In this document: piece after piece, positions 51,801-61,162 of the stretch | Layout of the letters: every line of letters begins with the position of its first letter | How positions within the stretch are numbered: the first letter of the stretch is position 1 | Notes under the pieces: generated by a model | The model's database searches: none | What the model saw: the letters and a program-made list of their open reading frames with translations, nothing else | Told to the model about the DNA's origin: nothing | Position numbers and translations under genes: made by a program | Assembly: GCA_958436175.1 (NCBI GenBank) | Contig: CAUBJF010000005.1 | Location: forward strand, 132,401-196,400 | From: an uncultured Muribaculaceae bacterium | GTDB taxonomy: Bacteria > Bacteroidota > Bacteroidia > Bacteroidales > Muribaculaceae | Length of the DNA: 64,000 nucleotides | Direction: 5' to 3'

Positions 51801-54760
51801 GCAACGAGCAGCCTAACTTCCTGCGGGAGGTCGCAGGATACTGGTTACGCCACAAAGACCGGGAGCCACGTCTGGCCTCCCTCGTGTTCGTCACGCCGAA
51901 CAAACGAAGCGCGATGTTCCTGAAAAAATATGTTCGCGAAGGCATCAGAGGCGTTGCCCTGATGCCCCGGTTCATGACCATGCGTACCTTTCTCGGGCTC
52001 CACGCGCCCCTCCCGGAAGCTCCGGAACGCGAACTTCTTTTCATACTCTACCAGGCATATATCGATGCTATGCACAGCCACGGGCGCACCGAGGGCGTAC
52101 GCGAGTTCGACTCCTTTATCTTCTGGGGCGACATCATACTCAGCGACTTCGACGAAATCGACCGCTCGATGGCCAACGCAGCCGATCTTTTCCGCAACCT
52201 CAAGAACATAAAAGAGATCCAGGCTGACTATCTTGATGAGGGGCAGAAAGAAGTGGTACGCCGTATATGGGGCGAGAGCCGCCTGACCTCGGATCTGGAC
52301 CGTTTCTGGCTGCACCTCGACGACTCGGAATCGTCGCTGGGCTCCAAGTTCCTGTATCTCTGGGAGATTCTGGGCGATGTATACCGCAACTACCAAGAAG
52401 CTCTCACAAAACGCGGCTATGCTTCCGTGGGAAAGGTATACCGTAGCGCCGTCGAGCATTTCAGGAATCTGGAAGCGTTCGACATCAGCGGTGACACACA
52501 CTATGTCTTCGTCGGCTTCAACGACCTCTCGACATCAGAAAGTCTGATCTTCGAACGGCTCAAGGAGCTGAAAGCCGCGTCGTTTTTCTGGGATACAGTA
52601 GTCCTCACACTCGACTGCGAGCACGGCGGTTCCTCCAGGGCAATGCAGCGTCTCGCCAGGCTGAGCCGTCATTTTCCCATGCCCGACGACTTCGAACTCC
52701 TTATGCCTGCATGTACGCCTGCCGTCACCGTCACTGCCGTGCCTTCCAGCATAGCGCAGACAAAGCTGCTGGGCAACAAGCTTCAGGAATGGCTCGACGA
52801 CGACAGCCTCGACGGTAGCGACGGCATCAACACAGCTGTCGTACTCCCAGACCCGACGCTGCTCGTTCCAGCACTGTTCTCCGTCCCCGAAGGCATAGAG
52901 AAAATCAACATTTCCTTAGGACTGCCCTACCGCAGCACGACTTTCGCCTCACTGCTCCACAGCGTCATAAGCATGCAGTTGCGGGCTCGGACGATCCATG
53001 GCGCTGTCCACTATTTCTATCAGGATGTCATGGCCGTGCTCACTCATCCCCACGTAAGGATGATAGCGGCGGAGAGCGCTGCCACGCTGAGCAAAATGAT
53101 ATCCGAAGAGAAGCTTTTCAATATCCCGGCACGGAAAATATGCGAAGAGCTGCCGGACTTCAGCGCCTTGTTCACTCCCGTAAGAGAACTCGGGTCGGTC
53201 CGGGATGTCGCCACCTACCTTACGGGACTGTTCGACTGGCTTGGCGAAGCCCTGAATTCGCTCCGGGAAGATGGGCCGGAGATGTTCGAGATAAAGGCCC
53301 TCTCCTATTTCCGGCAGGAAGTTCTGATACTCAGCGATATCATCGAACGCTACGGCGTGTCGATGTCAGATAGCACATTCCTACAGCTTTTCGAACGCAT
53401 CTTCAACGCCCGGGGCCTGAGTGTCAACGGAGCGCCCCTCCAGGGGGTGCAGATGCTCGGCGTTCTCGAAACGCGCGCCCTGGACTTCGACAATGTCGCC
53501 ATCCTGTCGATGAACGAACGTATCTTCCCACGCCGGCAGTACACCAGGACGATGATACCCAACGCAGTCCGAAGCGGTTTCGGACTTCCTGATTTCGAAA
53601 ACCTTGAATGGACATACGCCTACAGCTTCTTCCGCCTGATTGCAAGGGCAAAAAAGGTGGACATATACTTCGACACGCGCAGCGAGGGACTTGCCGGAGG
53701 TGAAATGAGCCGCTATATCTCCCAGATGCGCTTCCTGATGCCCGGAATCAATGTCAGGATGAGGGCAGCATCCCTGGGGGCGGAACCGTCGTCAAAGACC
53801 GAGATCAGCGTCAGCAAGACGGATGCCGTAATGGCCCATATCGACAAATTCCGCGCCGGAGGCCCCCTGAGACTCTCGGCATCGGCGCTGAAAACATTCA
53901 AGAGCTGCCCTCTGCAGTTCTATCTCGCCTACGTGCGCGGCATGCGCGGCAGCGACGAACTCGTCGACTACATGACTGCCTCGGACTACGGCACGATAGT
54001 CCACAAGGTAATACAGGAACTCTACGAGCCATACCGCGACAGCCCAATCACTTCCACAATCATACGCGGAATCCTCGGCTCCGACATCATAGAAAGAACC
54101 ACACGCGAAGAAATCGTGCGGCAGAACTTCCCCGAGTATGCCGGCAAGGATGCCTTCATGCTCCCGGCGGAGGCAGAAATAGGCTATGAGGTCATCTCTG
54201 CCATCGCACGCTCCGACATGGAGGCTGAGTTGCGCGCATACGGTACTGTCCCGTTCCGCTACAAGCAGTCGGAAGACAAATACGACATATCCTGGGAGAT
54301 AGAGCCGGGACTGGCGATACGTTTCTATATGTCGGTGGACCGTGTCGACATACTGCAGGGCGGCAAACTGCGTTTCATCGACTTCAAGACCGGTAAAGAA
54401 GAAACCCGAGGGAGCGTCGAGGATATGTTCAGGCCCGACAGAATCGAAAGCAACGGCATGTTCCAGCTGCTCACCTACTGCGAAGCCTACCGCGGAGGTG
54501 TCGACGACAAGGCCGAAATCATCCCCATGCTCCATCCCATGCGCGAGCTGTCGCAGAACGCCGACCTCGTCCCTCTCAAAGTGAACGGACGCGATGTCGA
54601 GTCATTCCGCGATGTCTCCGACGTATTTCTTCCGGAACTCAAGAAGCTGATCGGAAGAATTTTCGACAAAAACGAAGCGTTCACCCAGTGCGAAGACTCA
54701 CGCAACTGCCGATTCTGCCCGTTCCTGGCTCTGTGCGGACGTATCGTACCAGATTTCTAA
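51797..54760 (+). CDS. AddB-like PD-(D/E)XK exonuclease/inactivated helicase
   Basis: A 987-residue protein of double-strand-break repair type. The N-terminal part is a UvrD-like domain without a visible Walker A (cf. LVFVTPNKRSAMFLKKYV near 29-46). The C-terminal part is a RecB-type nuclease: SASALKTFKSCPLQFYLAYV near 695, YGTIVHKVIQELY, RFIDFKTGKEE (catalytic Asp and Lys) near 865, and four cysteines for a [4Fe-4S] cluster (CPL, then CEDSRNCRFCPFLALC). AddA is not adjacent in this window. Confidence 0.8.
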   Translation: MSNEQPNFLREVAGYWLRHKDREPRLASLVFVTPNKRSAMFLKKYVREGIRGVALMPRFMTMRTFLGLHAPLPEAPERELLFILYQAYIDAMHSHGRTEGVREFDSFIFWGDIILSDFDEIDRSMANAADLFRNLKNIKEIQADYLDEGQKEVVRRIWGESRLTSDLDRFWLHLDDSESSLGSKFLYLWEILGDVYRNYQEALTKRGYASVGKVYRSAVEHFRNLEAFDISGDTHYVFVGFNDLSTSESLIFERLKELKAASFFWDTVVLTLDCEHGGSSRAMQRLARLSRHFPMPDDFELLMPACTPAVTVTAVPSSIAQTKLLGNKLQEWLDDDSLDGSDGINTAVVLPDPTLLVPALFSVPEGIEKINISLGLPYRSTTFASLLHSVISMQLRARTIHGAVHYFYQDVMAVLTHPHVRMIAAESAATLSKMISEEKLFNIPARKICEELPDFSALFTPVRELGSVRDVATYLTGLFDWLGEALNSLREDGPEMFEIKALSYFRQEVLILSDIIERYGVSMSDSTFLQLFERIFNARGLSVNGAPLQGVQMLGVLETRALDFDNVAILSMNERIFPRRQYTRTMIPNAVRSGFGLPDFENLEWTYAYSFFRLIARAKKVDIYFDTRSEGLAGGEMSRYISQMRFLMPGINVRMRAASLGAEPSSKTEISVSKTDAVMAHIDKFRAGGPLRLSASALKTFKSCPLQFYLAYVRGMRGSDELVDYMTASDYGTIVHKVIQELYEPYRDSPITSTIIRGILGSDIIERTTREEIVRQNFPEYAGKDAFMLPAEAEIGYEVISAIARSDMEAELRAYGTVPFRYKQSEDKYDISWEIEPGLAIRFYMSVDRVDILQGGKLRFIDFKTGKEETRGSVEDMFRPDRIESNGMFQLLTYCEAYRGGVDDKAEIIPMLHPMRELSQNADLVPLKVNGRDVESFRDVSDVFLPELKKLIGRIFDKNEAFTQCEDSRNCRFCPFLALCGRIVPDF

Positions 54761-54764
54761 GACT

Positions 54765-55853
54765 ATGGCCGGTATCTATGTCCATGTGCCTTTCTGCCAT
54801 GCCAAATGCGCCTACTGCGACTTCTATTCCATAGCAGACCGTAGCAGGACAGAGGCTTACGTCGAGGCTGTCGGCAAGGAATACAAGGCGCGACAAAGTG
54901 AACTCGGCGACTATTCCGTCGATACTTTATATTTCGGAGGCGGAACCCCCTCGATACTCAGGGATGAGGAATTCGGGAGGCTGACAGCCTTTTTCCCGAA
55001 GACTGAGGAAACGACGATGGAGGTAAACCCGGAGGATGTCTCCGTCCCAAGAGCCGCCCTATGGGGCCGCCAGGGGGTCAATCGCATCAGTATGGGGGTC
55101 CAGTCGCTTGTCGATGCCGAACTCAGGTCTGTCGGACGCCGCCACAGTGCCGAAGATGCCCTGAGGGCCATAGGGGCGATCAGGAATGGAGGCATAGGCA
55201 ATATCAGCTGCGACCTTATCTACGGCCTTCCCGGACAGACCGCCGACAGCTGGGAATACTCCCTTCGGCGGCTTCTCGACACGGGTATCGGACATCTGTC
55301 GGCCTATTCGCTGACGTTCGAAGAAGGGACACTACTGACGCGTAAACGTGACCAGGGTATGATTAAAGAAGCTCCCGAAGAGCTTACAGAAGAAATGTAC
55401 GTCTCGCTCTGCCGCATTGCAAAGGAATACGGGTTCGAGCACTACGAAATCTCGAACTTCGCGCTGCCGGGACTCTGCTCTCGTCACAACTCTTCGTACT
55501 GGACAGGCTCTCCCTACCTCGGCCTCGGTCCGGGAGCCCACAGCCTGGACAAAGACGGAATCCGTCGATTCGTGCCGCCATCGGTAAAAGATTACATAAA
55601 AGACCCTGAATCCGCCGCCACCATCGACGAGGAGACAGTCGCCGACCGTGTCAACGACAAAATCATGGTCAGCCTCCGCACTGCCAAAGGATTGAACCTC
55701 GATGACTTCCATGCGCAGGACCGTCGGCTGATACTAAAAAATTGCGAAGAGCACCTGCGTCTCGGCAATCTGCAACAGCTCGGCACATATCTTTATATTC
55801 CTGAATCGCGCTGGCTCATATCCGATATGATTATCGGCGATCTGTTCATCTAA
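54765..55853 (+). CDS. hemW: HemW-like radical SAM heme chaperone
   Basis: A 362-residue radical-SAM protein. The cluster motif VPFCHAKCAYCDFYS gives Cys11, Cys15 and Cys18; TLYFGGGTPSIL and the later GLPGQT match HemW (formerly called HemN-like). HemW delivers heme to respiratory enzymes; it does not have coproporphyrinogen oxidase activity in studied cases. It is 4 bp after the nuclease gene and converges on the MFS gene with a 13-bp gap. Confidence 0.88.
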   Translation: MAGIYVHVPFCHAKCAYCDFYSIADRSRTEAYVEAVGKEYKARQSELGDYSVDTLYFGGGTPSILRDEEFGRLTAFFPKTEETTMEVNPEDVSVPRAALWGRQGVNRISMGVQSLVDAELRSVGRRHSAEDALRAIGAIRNGGIGNISCDLIYGLPGQTADSWEYSLRRLLDTGIGHLSAYSLTFEEGTLLTRKRDQGMIKEAPEELTEEMYVSLCRIAKEYGFEHYEISNFALPGLCSRHNSSYWTGSPYLGLGPGAHSLDKDGIRRFVPPSVKDYIKDPESAATIDEETVADRVNDKIMVSLRTAKGLNLDDFHAQDRRLILKNCEEHLRLGNLQQLGTYLYIPESRWLISDMIIGDLFI

Positions 55854-55866
55854 ACCGGGGGCCTGT

Positions 55867-57471
55867 CTAATTATCCGAGAATGAGTACACGCGGACAAGG
55901 CGGCGCAACGTACGGCGTACGGTCTTCCATTTGGGGAAGAAAGCGGCCGGCCGCAAGGGCCCGTAGCTGACAAGGACTATCATCAGCGAGCAAACGGCGG
56001 CTATCAGGAGCCAGCCATATATTTCCTTCATCGAAACTACCAGAGCCTGTCTCTGCACGAGGCCATACAGCTCGCCAACCGGGCGAAGAGCTGTCGCCGG
56101 ATTGAAATCCGTAATGGGCGCCCCCAGCAAGGATGCATTCTTGGCCATGACATGTCTCAAAAACTCGCCTATGAGGGCAGGCCCGAAAGTAGCACCCATT
56201 ACAGCCCCGGTAAAACCGTTGATAGTCAAAGCCTGAGGAAATACCTGGAACGGAAGTCCACCCTGGACTATCGACGTGAGGAATACAATCGAGATAATCA
56301 CCGTGGCCGCGCCCCTGAAAAACAAGGGGACGAAGAGCATCTCTTTCTCAAGACCGTAGTCTATCATAAAATAGAAATATGCGAGATAGACGCTGGCCAG
56401 CGCGAACGCTATCGCCGTCATGGTCTTGTATCTCCATTTGCGAAGCGCGAAGGTAAGATACGTGAATCCGCAACCGGCGACAATTCCGGCCAGAACGTAC
56501 CAGTTCAAGTCTATAAGGTTCGTATTGTCGAAACCGAGGATCTCGGAGGCATACGAGTGTTCAAAGACATGCTCGGTAGCCATCAGTGTGAAAAACACGA
56601 GATAGACCACTGTGGCCCGCAATACGTTGCGGTTACGCATGGCCCGGAAGGAAATATAGGGATGGTGCAGGAATGAGGCACGCCACAGATTTATAGCCAG
56701 GCAGCATAAGCCTAAGGCGGCGGCAGTCCTTATCTCGAACGAATCCCACCAGTCAAAGTAATTGCCATAGACACATATAAATGCAAAGCACATCATAAAA
56801 GCTGCCCACAGCAGGGCACCGGGCCAGTCTATACCGAGCAGAGGGATATACATAGGTCCCCGGACGGGTTTTACGATTATGAGTACCATCAGCATCATCA
56901 ACGCGAGGAGTCCTGTCATGACCCAGTGCATATACTCCCACCGTGCGAGGAAAGCGATATATATCGTCGCTATACCGCTGAGCTGTATGATGCCGTCGAC
57001 CAGGATATATACATAGCAGAAAAAGACGGACATATCGCGCACGGGTGTGAGCCAGAGCTGGATTGTGGAGTTACATGCAAAGGTAGCCTGCATCCTGAAC
57101 CATCCGGCTATGAAGCATGTGACGACGAGGACGGGTGCCGAGCCGGTGGAGGCGCATATGAGAGTTGCTGCAATCAGCGCCGTGCCGGAAACGAGAAGCT
57201 GGGTCCTGTTTGAGAAGCGGAATTTGATGCGGAACATCACCGCGAAGTTTATCGCCAGGCCGATTAGGGAGGCATACCCTGCCATGAGTATGTCCTCCTG
57301 CATTAGGGCGGTCGTACCGACCATGTCGGAAGCCGCCGCAAGATAGATACCTCCCGAGAACTGGATGATGATGACGAAGAATATAAACAGCCAGGGTTTC
57401 AACCGACGTGGTATATAATCAGGTACATCCGGTATGTCGAAGGGTCCTTTTTTAGCGTGCCAGTCTGCCAT
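55867..57471 (-). CDS. MFS drug/H+ antiporter, DHA2 (EmrB-like) family
   Basis: A 534-residue protein with about 14 hydrophobic helices, the number expected for DHA2. It lacks a classical GxLaDrxG motif A between helices 2 and 3, so the family call rests on helix number and on the neighbouring HlyD and TolC genes. It likely exports a toxic compound across the inner membrane. Starts 1 bp after the hlyD stop. Confidence 0.82.
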   Translation of the reverse strand: MADWHAKKGPFDIPDVPDYIPRRLKPWLFIFFVIIIQFSGGIYLAAASDMVGTTALMQEDILMAGYASLIGLAINFAVMFRIKFRFSNRTQLLVSGTALIAATLICASTGSAPVLVVTCFIAGWFRMQATFACNSTIQLWLTPVRDMSVFFCYVYILVDGIIQLSGIATIYIAFLARWEYMHWVMTGLLALMMLMVLIIVKPVRGPMYIPLLGIDWPGALLWAAFMMCFAFICVYGNYFDWWDSFEIRTAAALGLCCLAINLWRASFLHHPYISFRAMRNRNVLRATVVYLVFFTLMATEHVFEHSYASEILGFDNTNLIDLNWYVLAGIVAGCGFTYLTFALRKWRYKTMTAIAFALASVYLAYFYFMIDYGLEKEMLFVPLFFRGAATVIISIVFLTSIVQGGLPFQVFPQALTINGFTGAVMGATFGPALIGEFLRHVMAKNASLLGAPITDFNPATALRPVGELYGLVQRQALVVSMKEIYGWLLIAAVCSLMIVLVSYGPLRPAAFFPKWKTVRRTLRRLVRVYSFSDN

Positions 57472-57472
57472 A

Positions 57473-58507
57473 TCAGTATCTTACCTCACACTCCACATTC
57501 ATCCCGGCACGCAGCTTCCGCATATCGGCCTCCTTGTTCTTTCCGGAAAAGACAATCCTCACTGGCACACGCTGACGAACCTTGACGAAATTGCCTGAAG
57601 AATTGTCCTGAGGCATCAGAGAAAGCGAGGCTCCTGTGGCACGTGAGATGGATTCCACTTTTCCTTCGAACACCACATCCGGGACTGCATCCACCTTTAT
57701 AGTCACCTCGCTCCCCGGCTCTATATGTCGCAGCTGCGTCTCTTTATAATTTGCGGCAATCCAGATATCGGCCGAGTCGACGATGTCGAGCAGAGTCTGT
57801 CCGGGCTGCACAAGCTGTCCTTCCCGTATTTCCTTCCTCGACGTATAACCGTCGCAGGGGGCCGTGATCACACAGTAGGACAGATTGAGCTCGGCAGTTT
57901 CGAGCAGGGCTTCGGCAAGTTCTATCCCGGCATCGTTCTGTGCTATTCTCTGGCGTGTCTGCGCAACGACGGAAGACGACGCCATGTACTGTCGGGACAA
58001 CATATCGTAGCGGGCCTTCTTTGCCTCGTAATCCGTTCTGGCTGCTTCGTACTGCTGACGTGTGACGGCATCCTTACGGAGCAGTCGCGAATAGCGGTCG
58101 AAATCTGTGCGCGCCATCTCCATCACCACTTTTGCTTCGGCTATAGAAGCCTCGCTGACGGCGGCATTGGCGGCAGCCACCCCTACCGAGCGGTCTGCCA
58201 CGGTACGACCGGCCAGTGCGTTACGGTAGTCGGCCCGGGCGCGGGCAACGCCGAGGCTCATGTCGGCATCGTCGATAATCACGAGAGTATCGCCTTTTTT
58301 CACAAGCTCATATTCGTTGAAACGTATTTCCTTGATATAGCCCTGCACACGGCAGTTCACGGGCACTATATACTGTTCGACCTGTGCATTGTCGGTAAAT
58401 TCGACATTGCCGGGATGGATGAATCTGCAGCCTACCCAAAAAGCTGCGGCGGCAATGACCGCTGCGGTCAGGACGTATGATAGTATTTTTTTGTTCCTGT
58501 GGTTCAT
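57473..58507 (-). CDS. HlyD/EmrA-type membrane fusion protein
   Basis: A 344-residue periplasmic adaptor. One N-terminal helix (about 9-26) is followed by a lipoyl-like part (NAQVEQYIVPVNCRVQGYIKEI in outline NAQVEQY to RVQGYI), a long coiled-coil hairpin (about 95-200), the second half-motif APCDGYTSRKEIREGQLVQPGQTLL, and a beta-barrel domain. It links the MFS pump to TolC. ATGA overlap with the tolC gene. Confidence 0.9.
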   Translation of the reverse strand: MNHRNKKILSYVLTAAVIAAAAFWVGCRFIHPGNVEFTDNAQVEQYIVPVNCRVQGYIKEIRFNEYELVKKGDTLVIIDDADMSLGVARARADYRNALAGRTVADRSVGVAAANAAVSEASIAEAKVVMEMARTDFDRYSRLLRKDAVTRQQYEAARTDYEAKKARYDMLSRQYMASSSVVAQTRQRIAQNDAGIELAEALLETAELNLSYCVITAPCDGYTSRKEIREGQLVQPGQTLLDIVDSADIWIAANYKETQLRHIEPGSEVTIKVDAVPDVVFEGKVESISRATGASLSLMPQDNSSGNFVKVRQRVPVRIVFSGKNKEADMRKLRAGMNVECEVRY

Positions 58508-59823
58508 ATCTTTCCAGTGATGAATAGTAGTTTGTAATAATAGTATATAAGATCGATCCGTGCGTTGACGAGATTCTGCTCGGCATCCAGCTTGGAATCT
58601 GCCGCATCGAGCATATCCGTGATCAGGGCTATTCCTTCCGAATAGCGCGTCGAGGTAGTGTTGTAATTCCGTTCCGCCAGTTCGACGCTCTTCTGCCGGG
58701 TTATGAGTTCCTCGTATGCTTCCATATATCGCACATAATCTGCCCTTACCCCGAGGCTTAGGTCCTCACGCAGGGCTTGAAGCCTTTCGAGAGCCAGTTT
58801 TGTCGCAATGCGGCTTTTAGACAGCGATTTGTTGTTCTTGTACAGTGACGACAGATTGTAGCTCACGCCGACACCTACATACCAGTAGCCGAGGTTCCTG
58901 TCTATAGGAGGCACCTCCACCAGTATGGGGCCGTCGATGCTCCAACCGGCCTGAAGACTGATTCTGGGACGATGTCCGCTTCTTACCAGTGATTCCGCTT
59001 TACGGCTTATCTCTGCCTGCGAGCGCGCAAGTTTTAGCTGCGGGGAGGCTTCTTCGGCCGACTGCTGCCACCATTCTTCTACGGCGACAGGCAATGAACG
59101 TTCGAGAATCGTTGAGTCCGGTACGATAACTGTATTCGCGTCGAGACCCGCAGTCACTGCCAGATTGCGGGTTATTATCTCAAGATTATTGTTGATACGG
59201 ACCAGCTGAAGTTCGAGGTTGGCGACAAGCAGTTCATAGCGCGTGATATCATTCTGTATAGCTGTACCCTGCTCATAACGGGCCTTCATTTCGTCGAGAA
59301 CCTTGCGTGCCTGGATGATATTGCTTTGCACCACTTTCCGGAGGTTGCCGTACTTGTAGGTGTCGAGATAGAATCCGACGAGTCGGAACCTGATGTTGTC
59401 GCGTTGCATCTCAGTGGCATATCGTGCCGCGGTCGACTTGAGCCGGGCCATCTCAATACCGGCTGTGATGGCGCCCCCGGCATATACGGGCTGCGTGACA
59501 TTGATGCCAAACGCATTCCCGAGATGCGGTATGGGGGCTTTCCTTAAGTCGGAGAAGTCACGTTCTGAGGTGAAGCCGTCGCCTATATAGCTCAGGGACA
59601 GATTCGCCTCTATATCCGGAAGCCGAGAACTTCGCGCAACGCTGATTTCGCTGCTTGCTTCTTCTTCGGCTGTAAACGAAGGGCGCAGTTGCACACTGTT
59701 GGTCTCTGCAATCTCAAACAGTCTCTCAATCGTGAGGACCTGAGCGGACTGACCGACAGCACACACTCCGCCGCTCGACAAGGCTGCTGCAAGCAACCCT
59801 GTGAGCAATCGGTGATTGTTCAT
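58504..59823 (-). CDS. TolC-family outer-membrane efflux protein
   Basis: A 439-residue protein with signal peptide (MNNHRLLTGLLAAALSSGGVCA) and two OEP repeats rich in long helices (about 25-225 and 235-430) including NVTQPVYAGGAI and NYNTTSTRYSEGIALITDMLDA. It provides the outer-membrane channel. First gene of a three-gene efflux operon preceded by a 190-nt leader. Confidence 0.9.
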   Translation of the reverse strand: MNNHRLLTGLLAAALSSGGVCAVGQSAQVLTIERLFEIAETNSVQLRPSFTAEEEASSEISVARSSRLPDIEANLSLSYIGDGFTSERDFSDLRKAPIPHLGNAFGINVTQPVYAGGAITAGIEMARLKSTAARYATEMQRDNIRFRLVGFYLDTYKYGNLRKVVQSNIIQARKVLDEMKARYEQGTAIQNDITRYELLVANLELQLVRINNNLEIITRNLAVTAGLDANTVIVPDSTILERSLPVAVEEWWQQSAEEASPQLKLARSQAEISRKAESLVRSGHRPRISLQAGWSIDGPILVEVPPIDRNLGYWYVGVGVSYNLSSLYKNNKSLSKSRIATKLALERLQALREDLSLGVRADYVRYMEAYEELITRQKSVELAERNYNTTSTRYSEGIALITDMLDAADSKLDAEQNLVNARIDLIYYYYKLLFITGKI

Positions 59824-59878
59824 GTGGTAAGCTTTATTAGATGTGATAATGAAAATGAGGGCCTATGAAAACGGCCGT

Positions 59879-59904
59879 AGACTGCTCACTAAATGGGGCA
59901 GTCT
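59879..59904 (-). other. Leader hairpin of the efflux operon
   Basis: AGACTGC and GCAGTCT pair around a 12-nt loop, extended by one C-G and one T-G pair. It lies 55 nt upstream of the tolC start, in the 5' leader. No long U tract follows, so it is not a full terminator. Confidence 0.45.
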
Positions 59905-59996
59905 GCAGAAGCGGTGCTCTTCCAGCTCTCAAGATAACCCCAGTTGACTACAATAGGGGATGCGTTTAGCTTAACTGTCGGTTTACAAGTCATTTA

Positions 59997-60023
59997 CAGT
60001 GCAATTCTTTATAAATTGCACTG
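59997..60023. repeat. Perfect 10-bp inverted repeat at the efflux operon start site
   Basis: CAGTGCAATT, 7-bp spacer CTTTATA, AATTGCACTG. It begins right next to the -7 box (60024-60031), so the transcription start near 60017 falls inside it. It could be an operator or, in RNA, a 5' stem-loop. Confidence 0.65.
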
Positions 60024-60031
60024 CAAAGATA
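60024..60031 (-). promoter_or_regulatory. -7 box of the tolC-hlyD-MFS operon
   Basis: TATCTTTG on the minus strand. No clear -33 box. Between it and the AraC leader (60032-60150) I see no gene. Confidence 0.5.
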
Positions 60032-60150
60032 CGATTTTTTTCCAAGTTTACGGCTATATTCCGTCATCTTAAGGACTGTCAGGCAGCTGTCAAGTGGGCC
60101 GGAGAGTGGCTTTTTTGCCTTCAGCAGAGAGTATTTCAAAGGAATTAAGC

Positions 60151-60158
60151 TACCTTTG
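60151..60158 (+). promoter_or_regulatory. -7 box of the AraC regulator gene
   Basis: TACCTTTG. The predicted start near 60165 would leave almost no leader before the small frame at 60166. Confidence 0.5.
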
Positions 60159-60165
60159 CAGAGCT

Positions 60166-60231
60166 ATGAATACCGAAGAAATCAAAAGGATCTCACAGAG
60201 GAAGGACTACAGGCATCCTCAACAGCCTTGA
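60166..60231 (+). CDS. 21-residue upstream frame, in frame with the AraC gene
   Basis: ATG at 60166 opens MNTEEIKRISQRKDYRHPQQ, then Pro and TGA 60229-60231. The AraC ATG follows 6 nt later in the same frame. It may be a leader peptide, or the original AraC N terminus cut off by a TGA. The acidic-to-basic opening EEIKRIS looks like a natural protein start rather than noise. Confidence 0.4.
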   Translation: MNTEEIKRISQRKDYRHPQQP

Positions 60232-60237
60232 AAGGAT

Positions 60238-61086
60238 ATGGACCAGTTACCAATGCACAAAGCCTCGCAGCTCTCCGATTTCGGGCTGCGTATCCGCCGG
60301 ATGAGCTGCCCTCCGGATGATGTCATATCCGTGACAGGCATCCACCGGAACGACTATTATATATTCGGAGTGGTCGAAAGCGGGAGTGGCAGCGGCTTCA
60401 TCGATTTCAAGGAACAACATTTTTCACCGGGTGAAGTCTTCATGATACAGCCGGGCCAGGCGCACCGCCTCATCAGTCCGGGAGATGCCGAGGGCTGGCT
60501 CCTTTTTGTCGACAGCGGTTTTGTGGGGGAGGCCGAGAAATGCATCTTTGATTATTTCTCGCTGTCGGCCTCTTCATTCATGCCGGACATAAGACGACGC
60601 GACGAGCTGGCCGTCATTGCCTCTATCCTGGAGGCCAGGTTGGGCAGAATCACCGACAAGCTGACGAAGGCGACAGCGAGACGGCTCGCGGAAGCGTTTG
60701 TCGGCATTGTAGCCGAGGCTGTGCAGGAGATAAATATGAGGCAGACGAGTCTCAGCCGCAGGTACATGGAGATCGTCCTGACACTACGCCGGCGACTGGC
60801 GGATAATCTTACAACGAGCCGCCAGCCGTCCTTTTATGCCTCGCTCTTGAACATATCGCCGGTCTATCTTAACGAAGTGGTGAAAGGTGTCACCGGGATG
60901 AGCACCACATCGTATATAAAGAACGCGCTTGTCCTGCGAGCCAAGCGTCTGCTCGTCCATACCGACCTTTCCGTAAAGGAAATATCCGACAGTCTCGGCA
61001 TAGACGACTACGCCTACTTTTCGCGCCTGTTCACAAACGCGACCGGCATCAGTCCGAAGCTGTTCCGGAAGAGAAACCTTGAATAG
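60238..61086 (+). CDS. AraC-family transcription regulator
   Basis: A 282-residue regulator: N-terminal cupin-like sensor (about 35-110, with FKEQHFSPGEVFMIQPGQAHRL), a helical linker, and two C-terminal helix-turn-helix units (about 195-280) with VKEISDSLGIDDYAYFSRLFT. It is divergent from the efflux operon and probably controls it in answer to a small molecule. The start at 60238 is the first ATG after an in-frame TGA. Confidence 0.88.
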   Translation: MDQLPMHKASQLSDFGLRIRRMSCPPDDVISVTGIHRNDYYIFGVVESGSGSGFIDFKEQHFSPGEVFMIQPGQAHRLISPGDAEGWLLFVDSGFVGEAEKCIFDYFSLSASSFMPDIRRRDELAVIASILEARLGRITDKLTKATARRLAEAFVGIVAEAVQEINMRQTSLSRRYMEIVLTLRRRLADNLTTSRQPSFYASLLNISPVYLNEVVKGVTGMSTTSYIKNALVLRAKRLLVHTDLSVKEISDSLGIDDYAYFSRLFTNATGISPKLFRKRNLE

Positions 61087-61134
61087 TCCAAGTTCCGCAT
61101 TGTTTTGTCTATCTCCTTTCCCGGCTGAGTCACT

Positions 61135-61142
61135 TAACTTTG
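61135..61142 (+). promoter_or_regulatory. -7 box before the DUF4405-like gene
   Basis: TAACTTTG, 20 nt before the ATG at 61163; it lies after the AraC stop. No -33 match at the usual distance. Confidence 0.45.
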
Positions 61143-61162
61143 CAGCCAAAAAGGAATATAAG

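Noticed and set aside
54765..55853. Coproporphyrinogen III oxidase HemN
   Set aside because: The length and N terminus (cluster motif starting at residue 11) fit HemW rather than the longer HemN.
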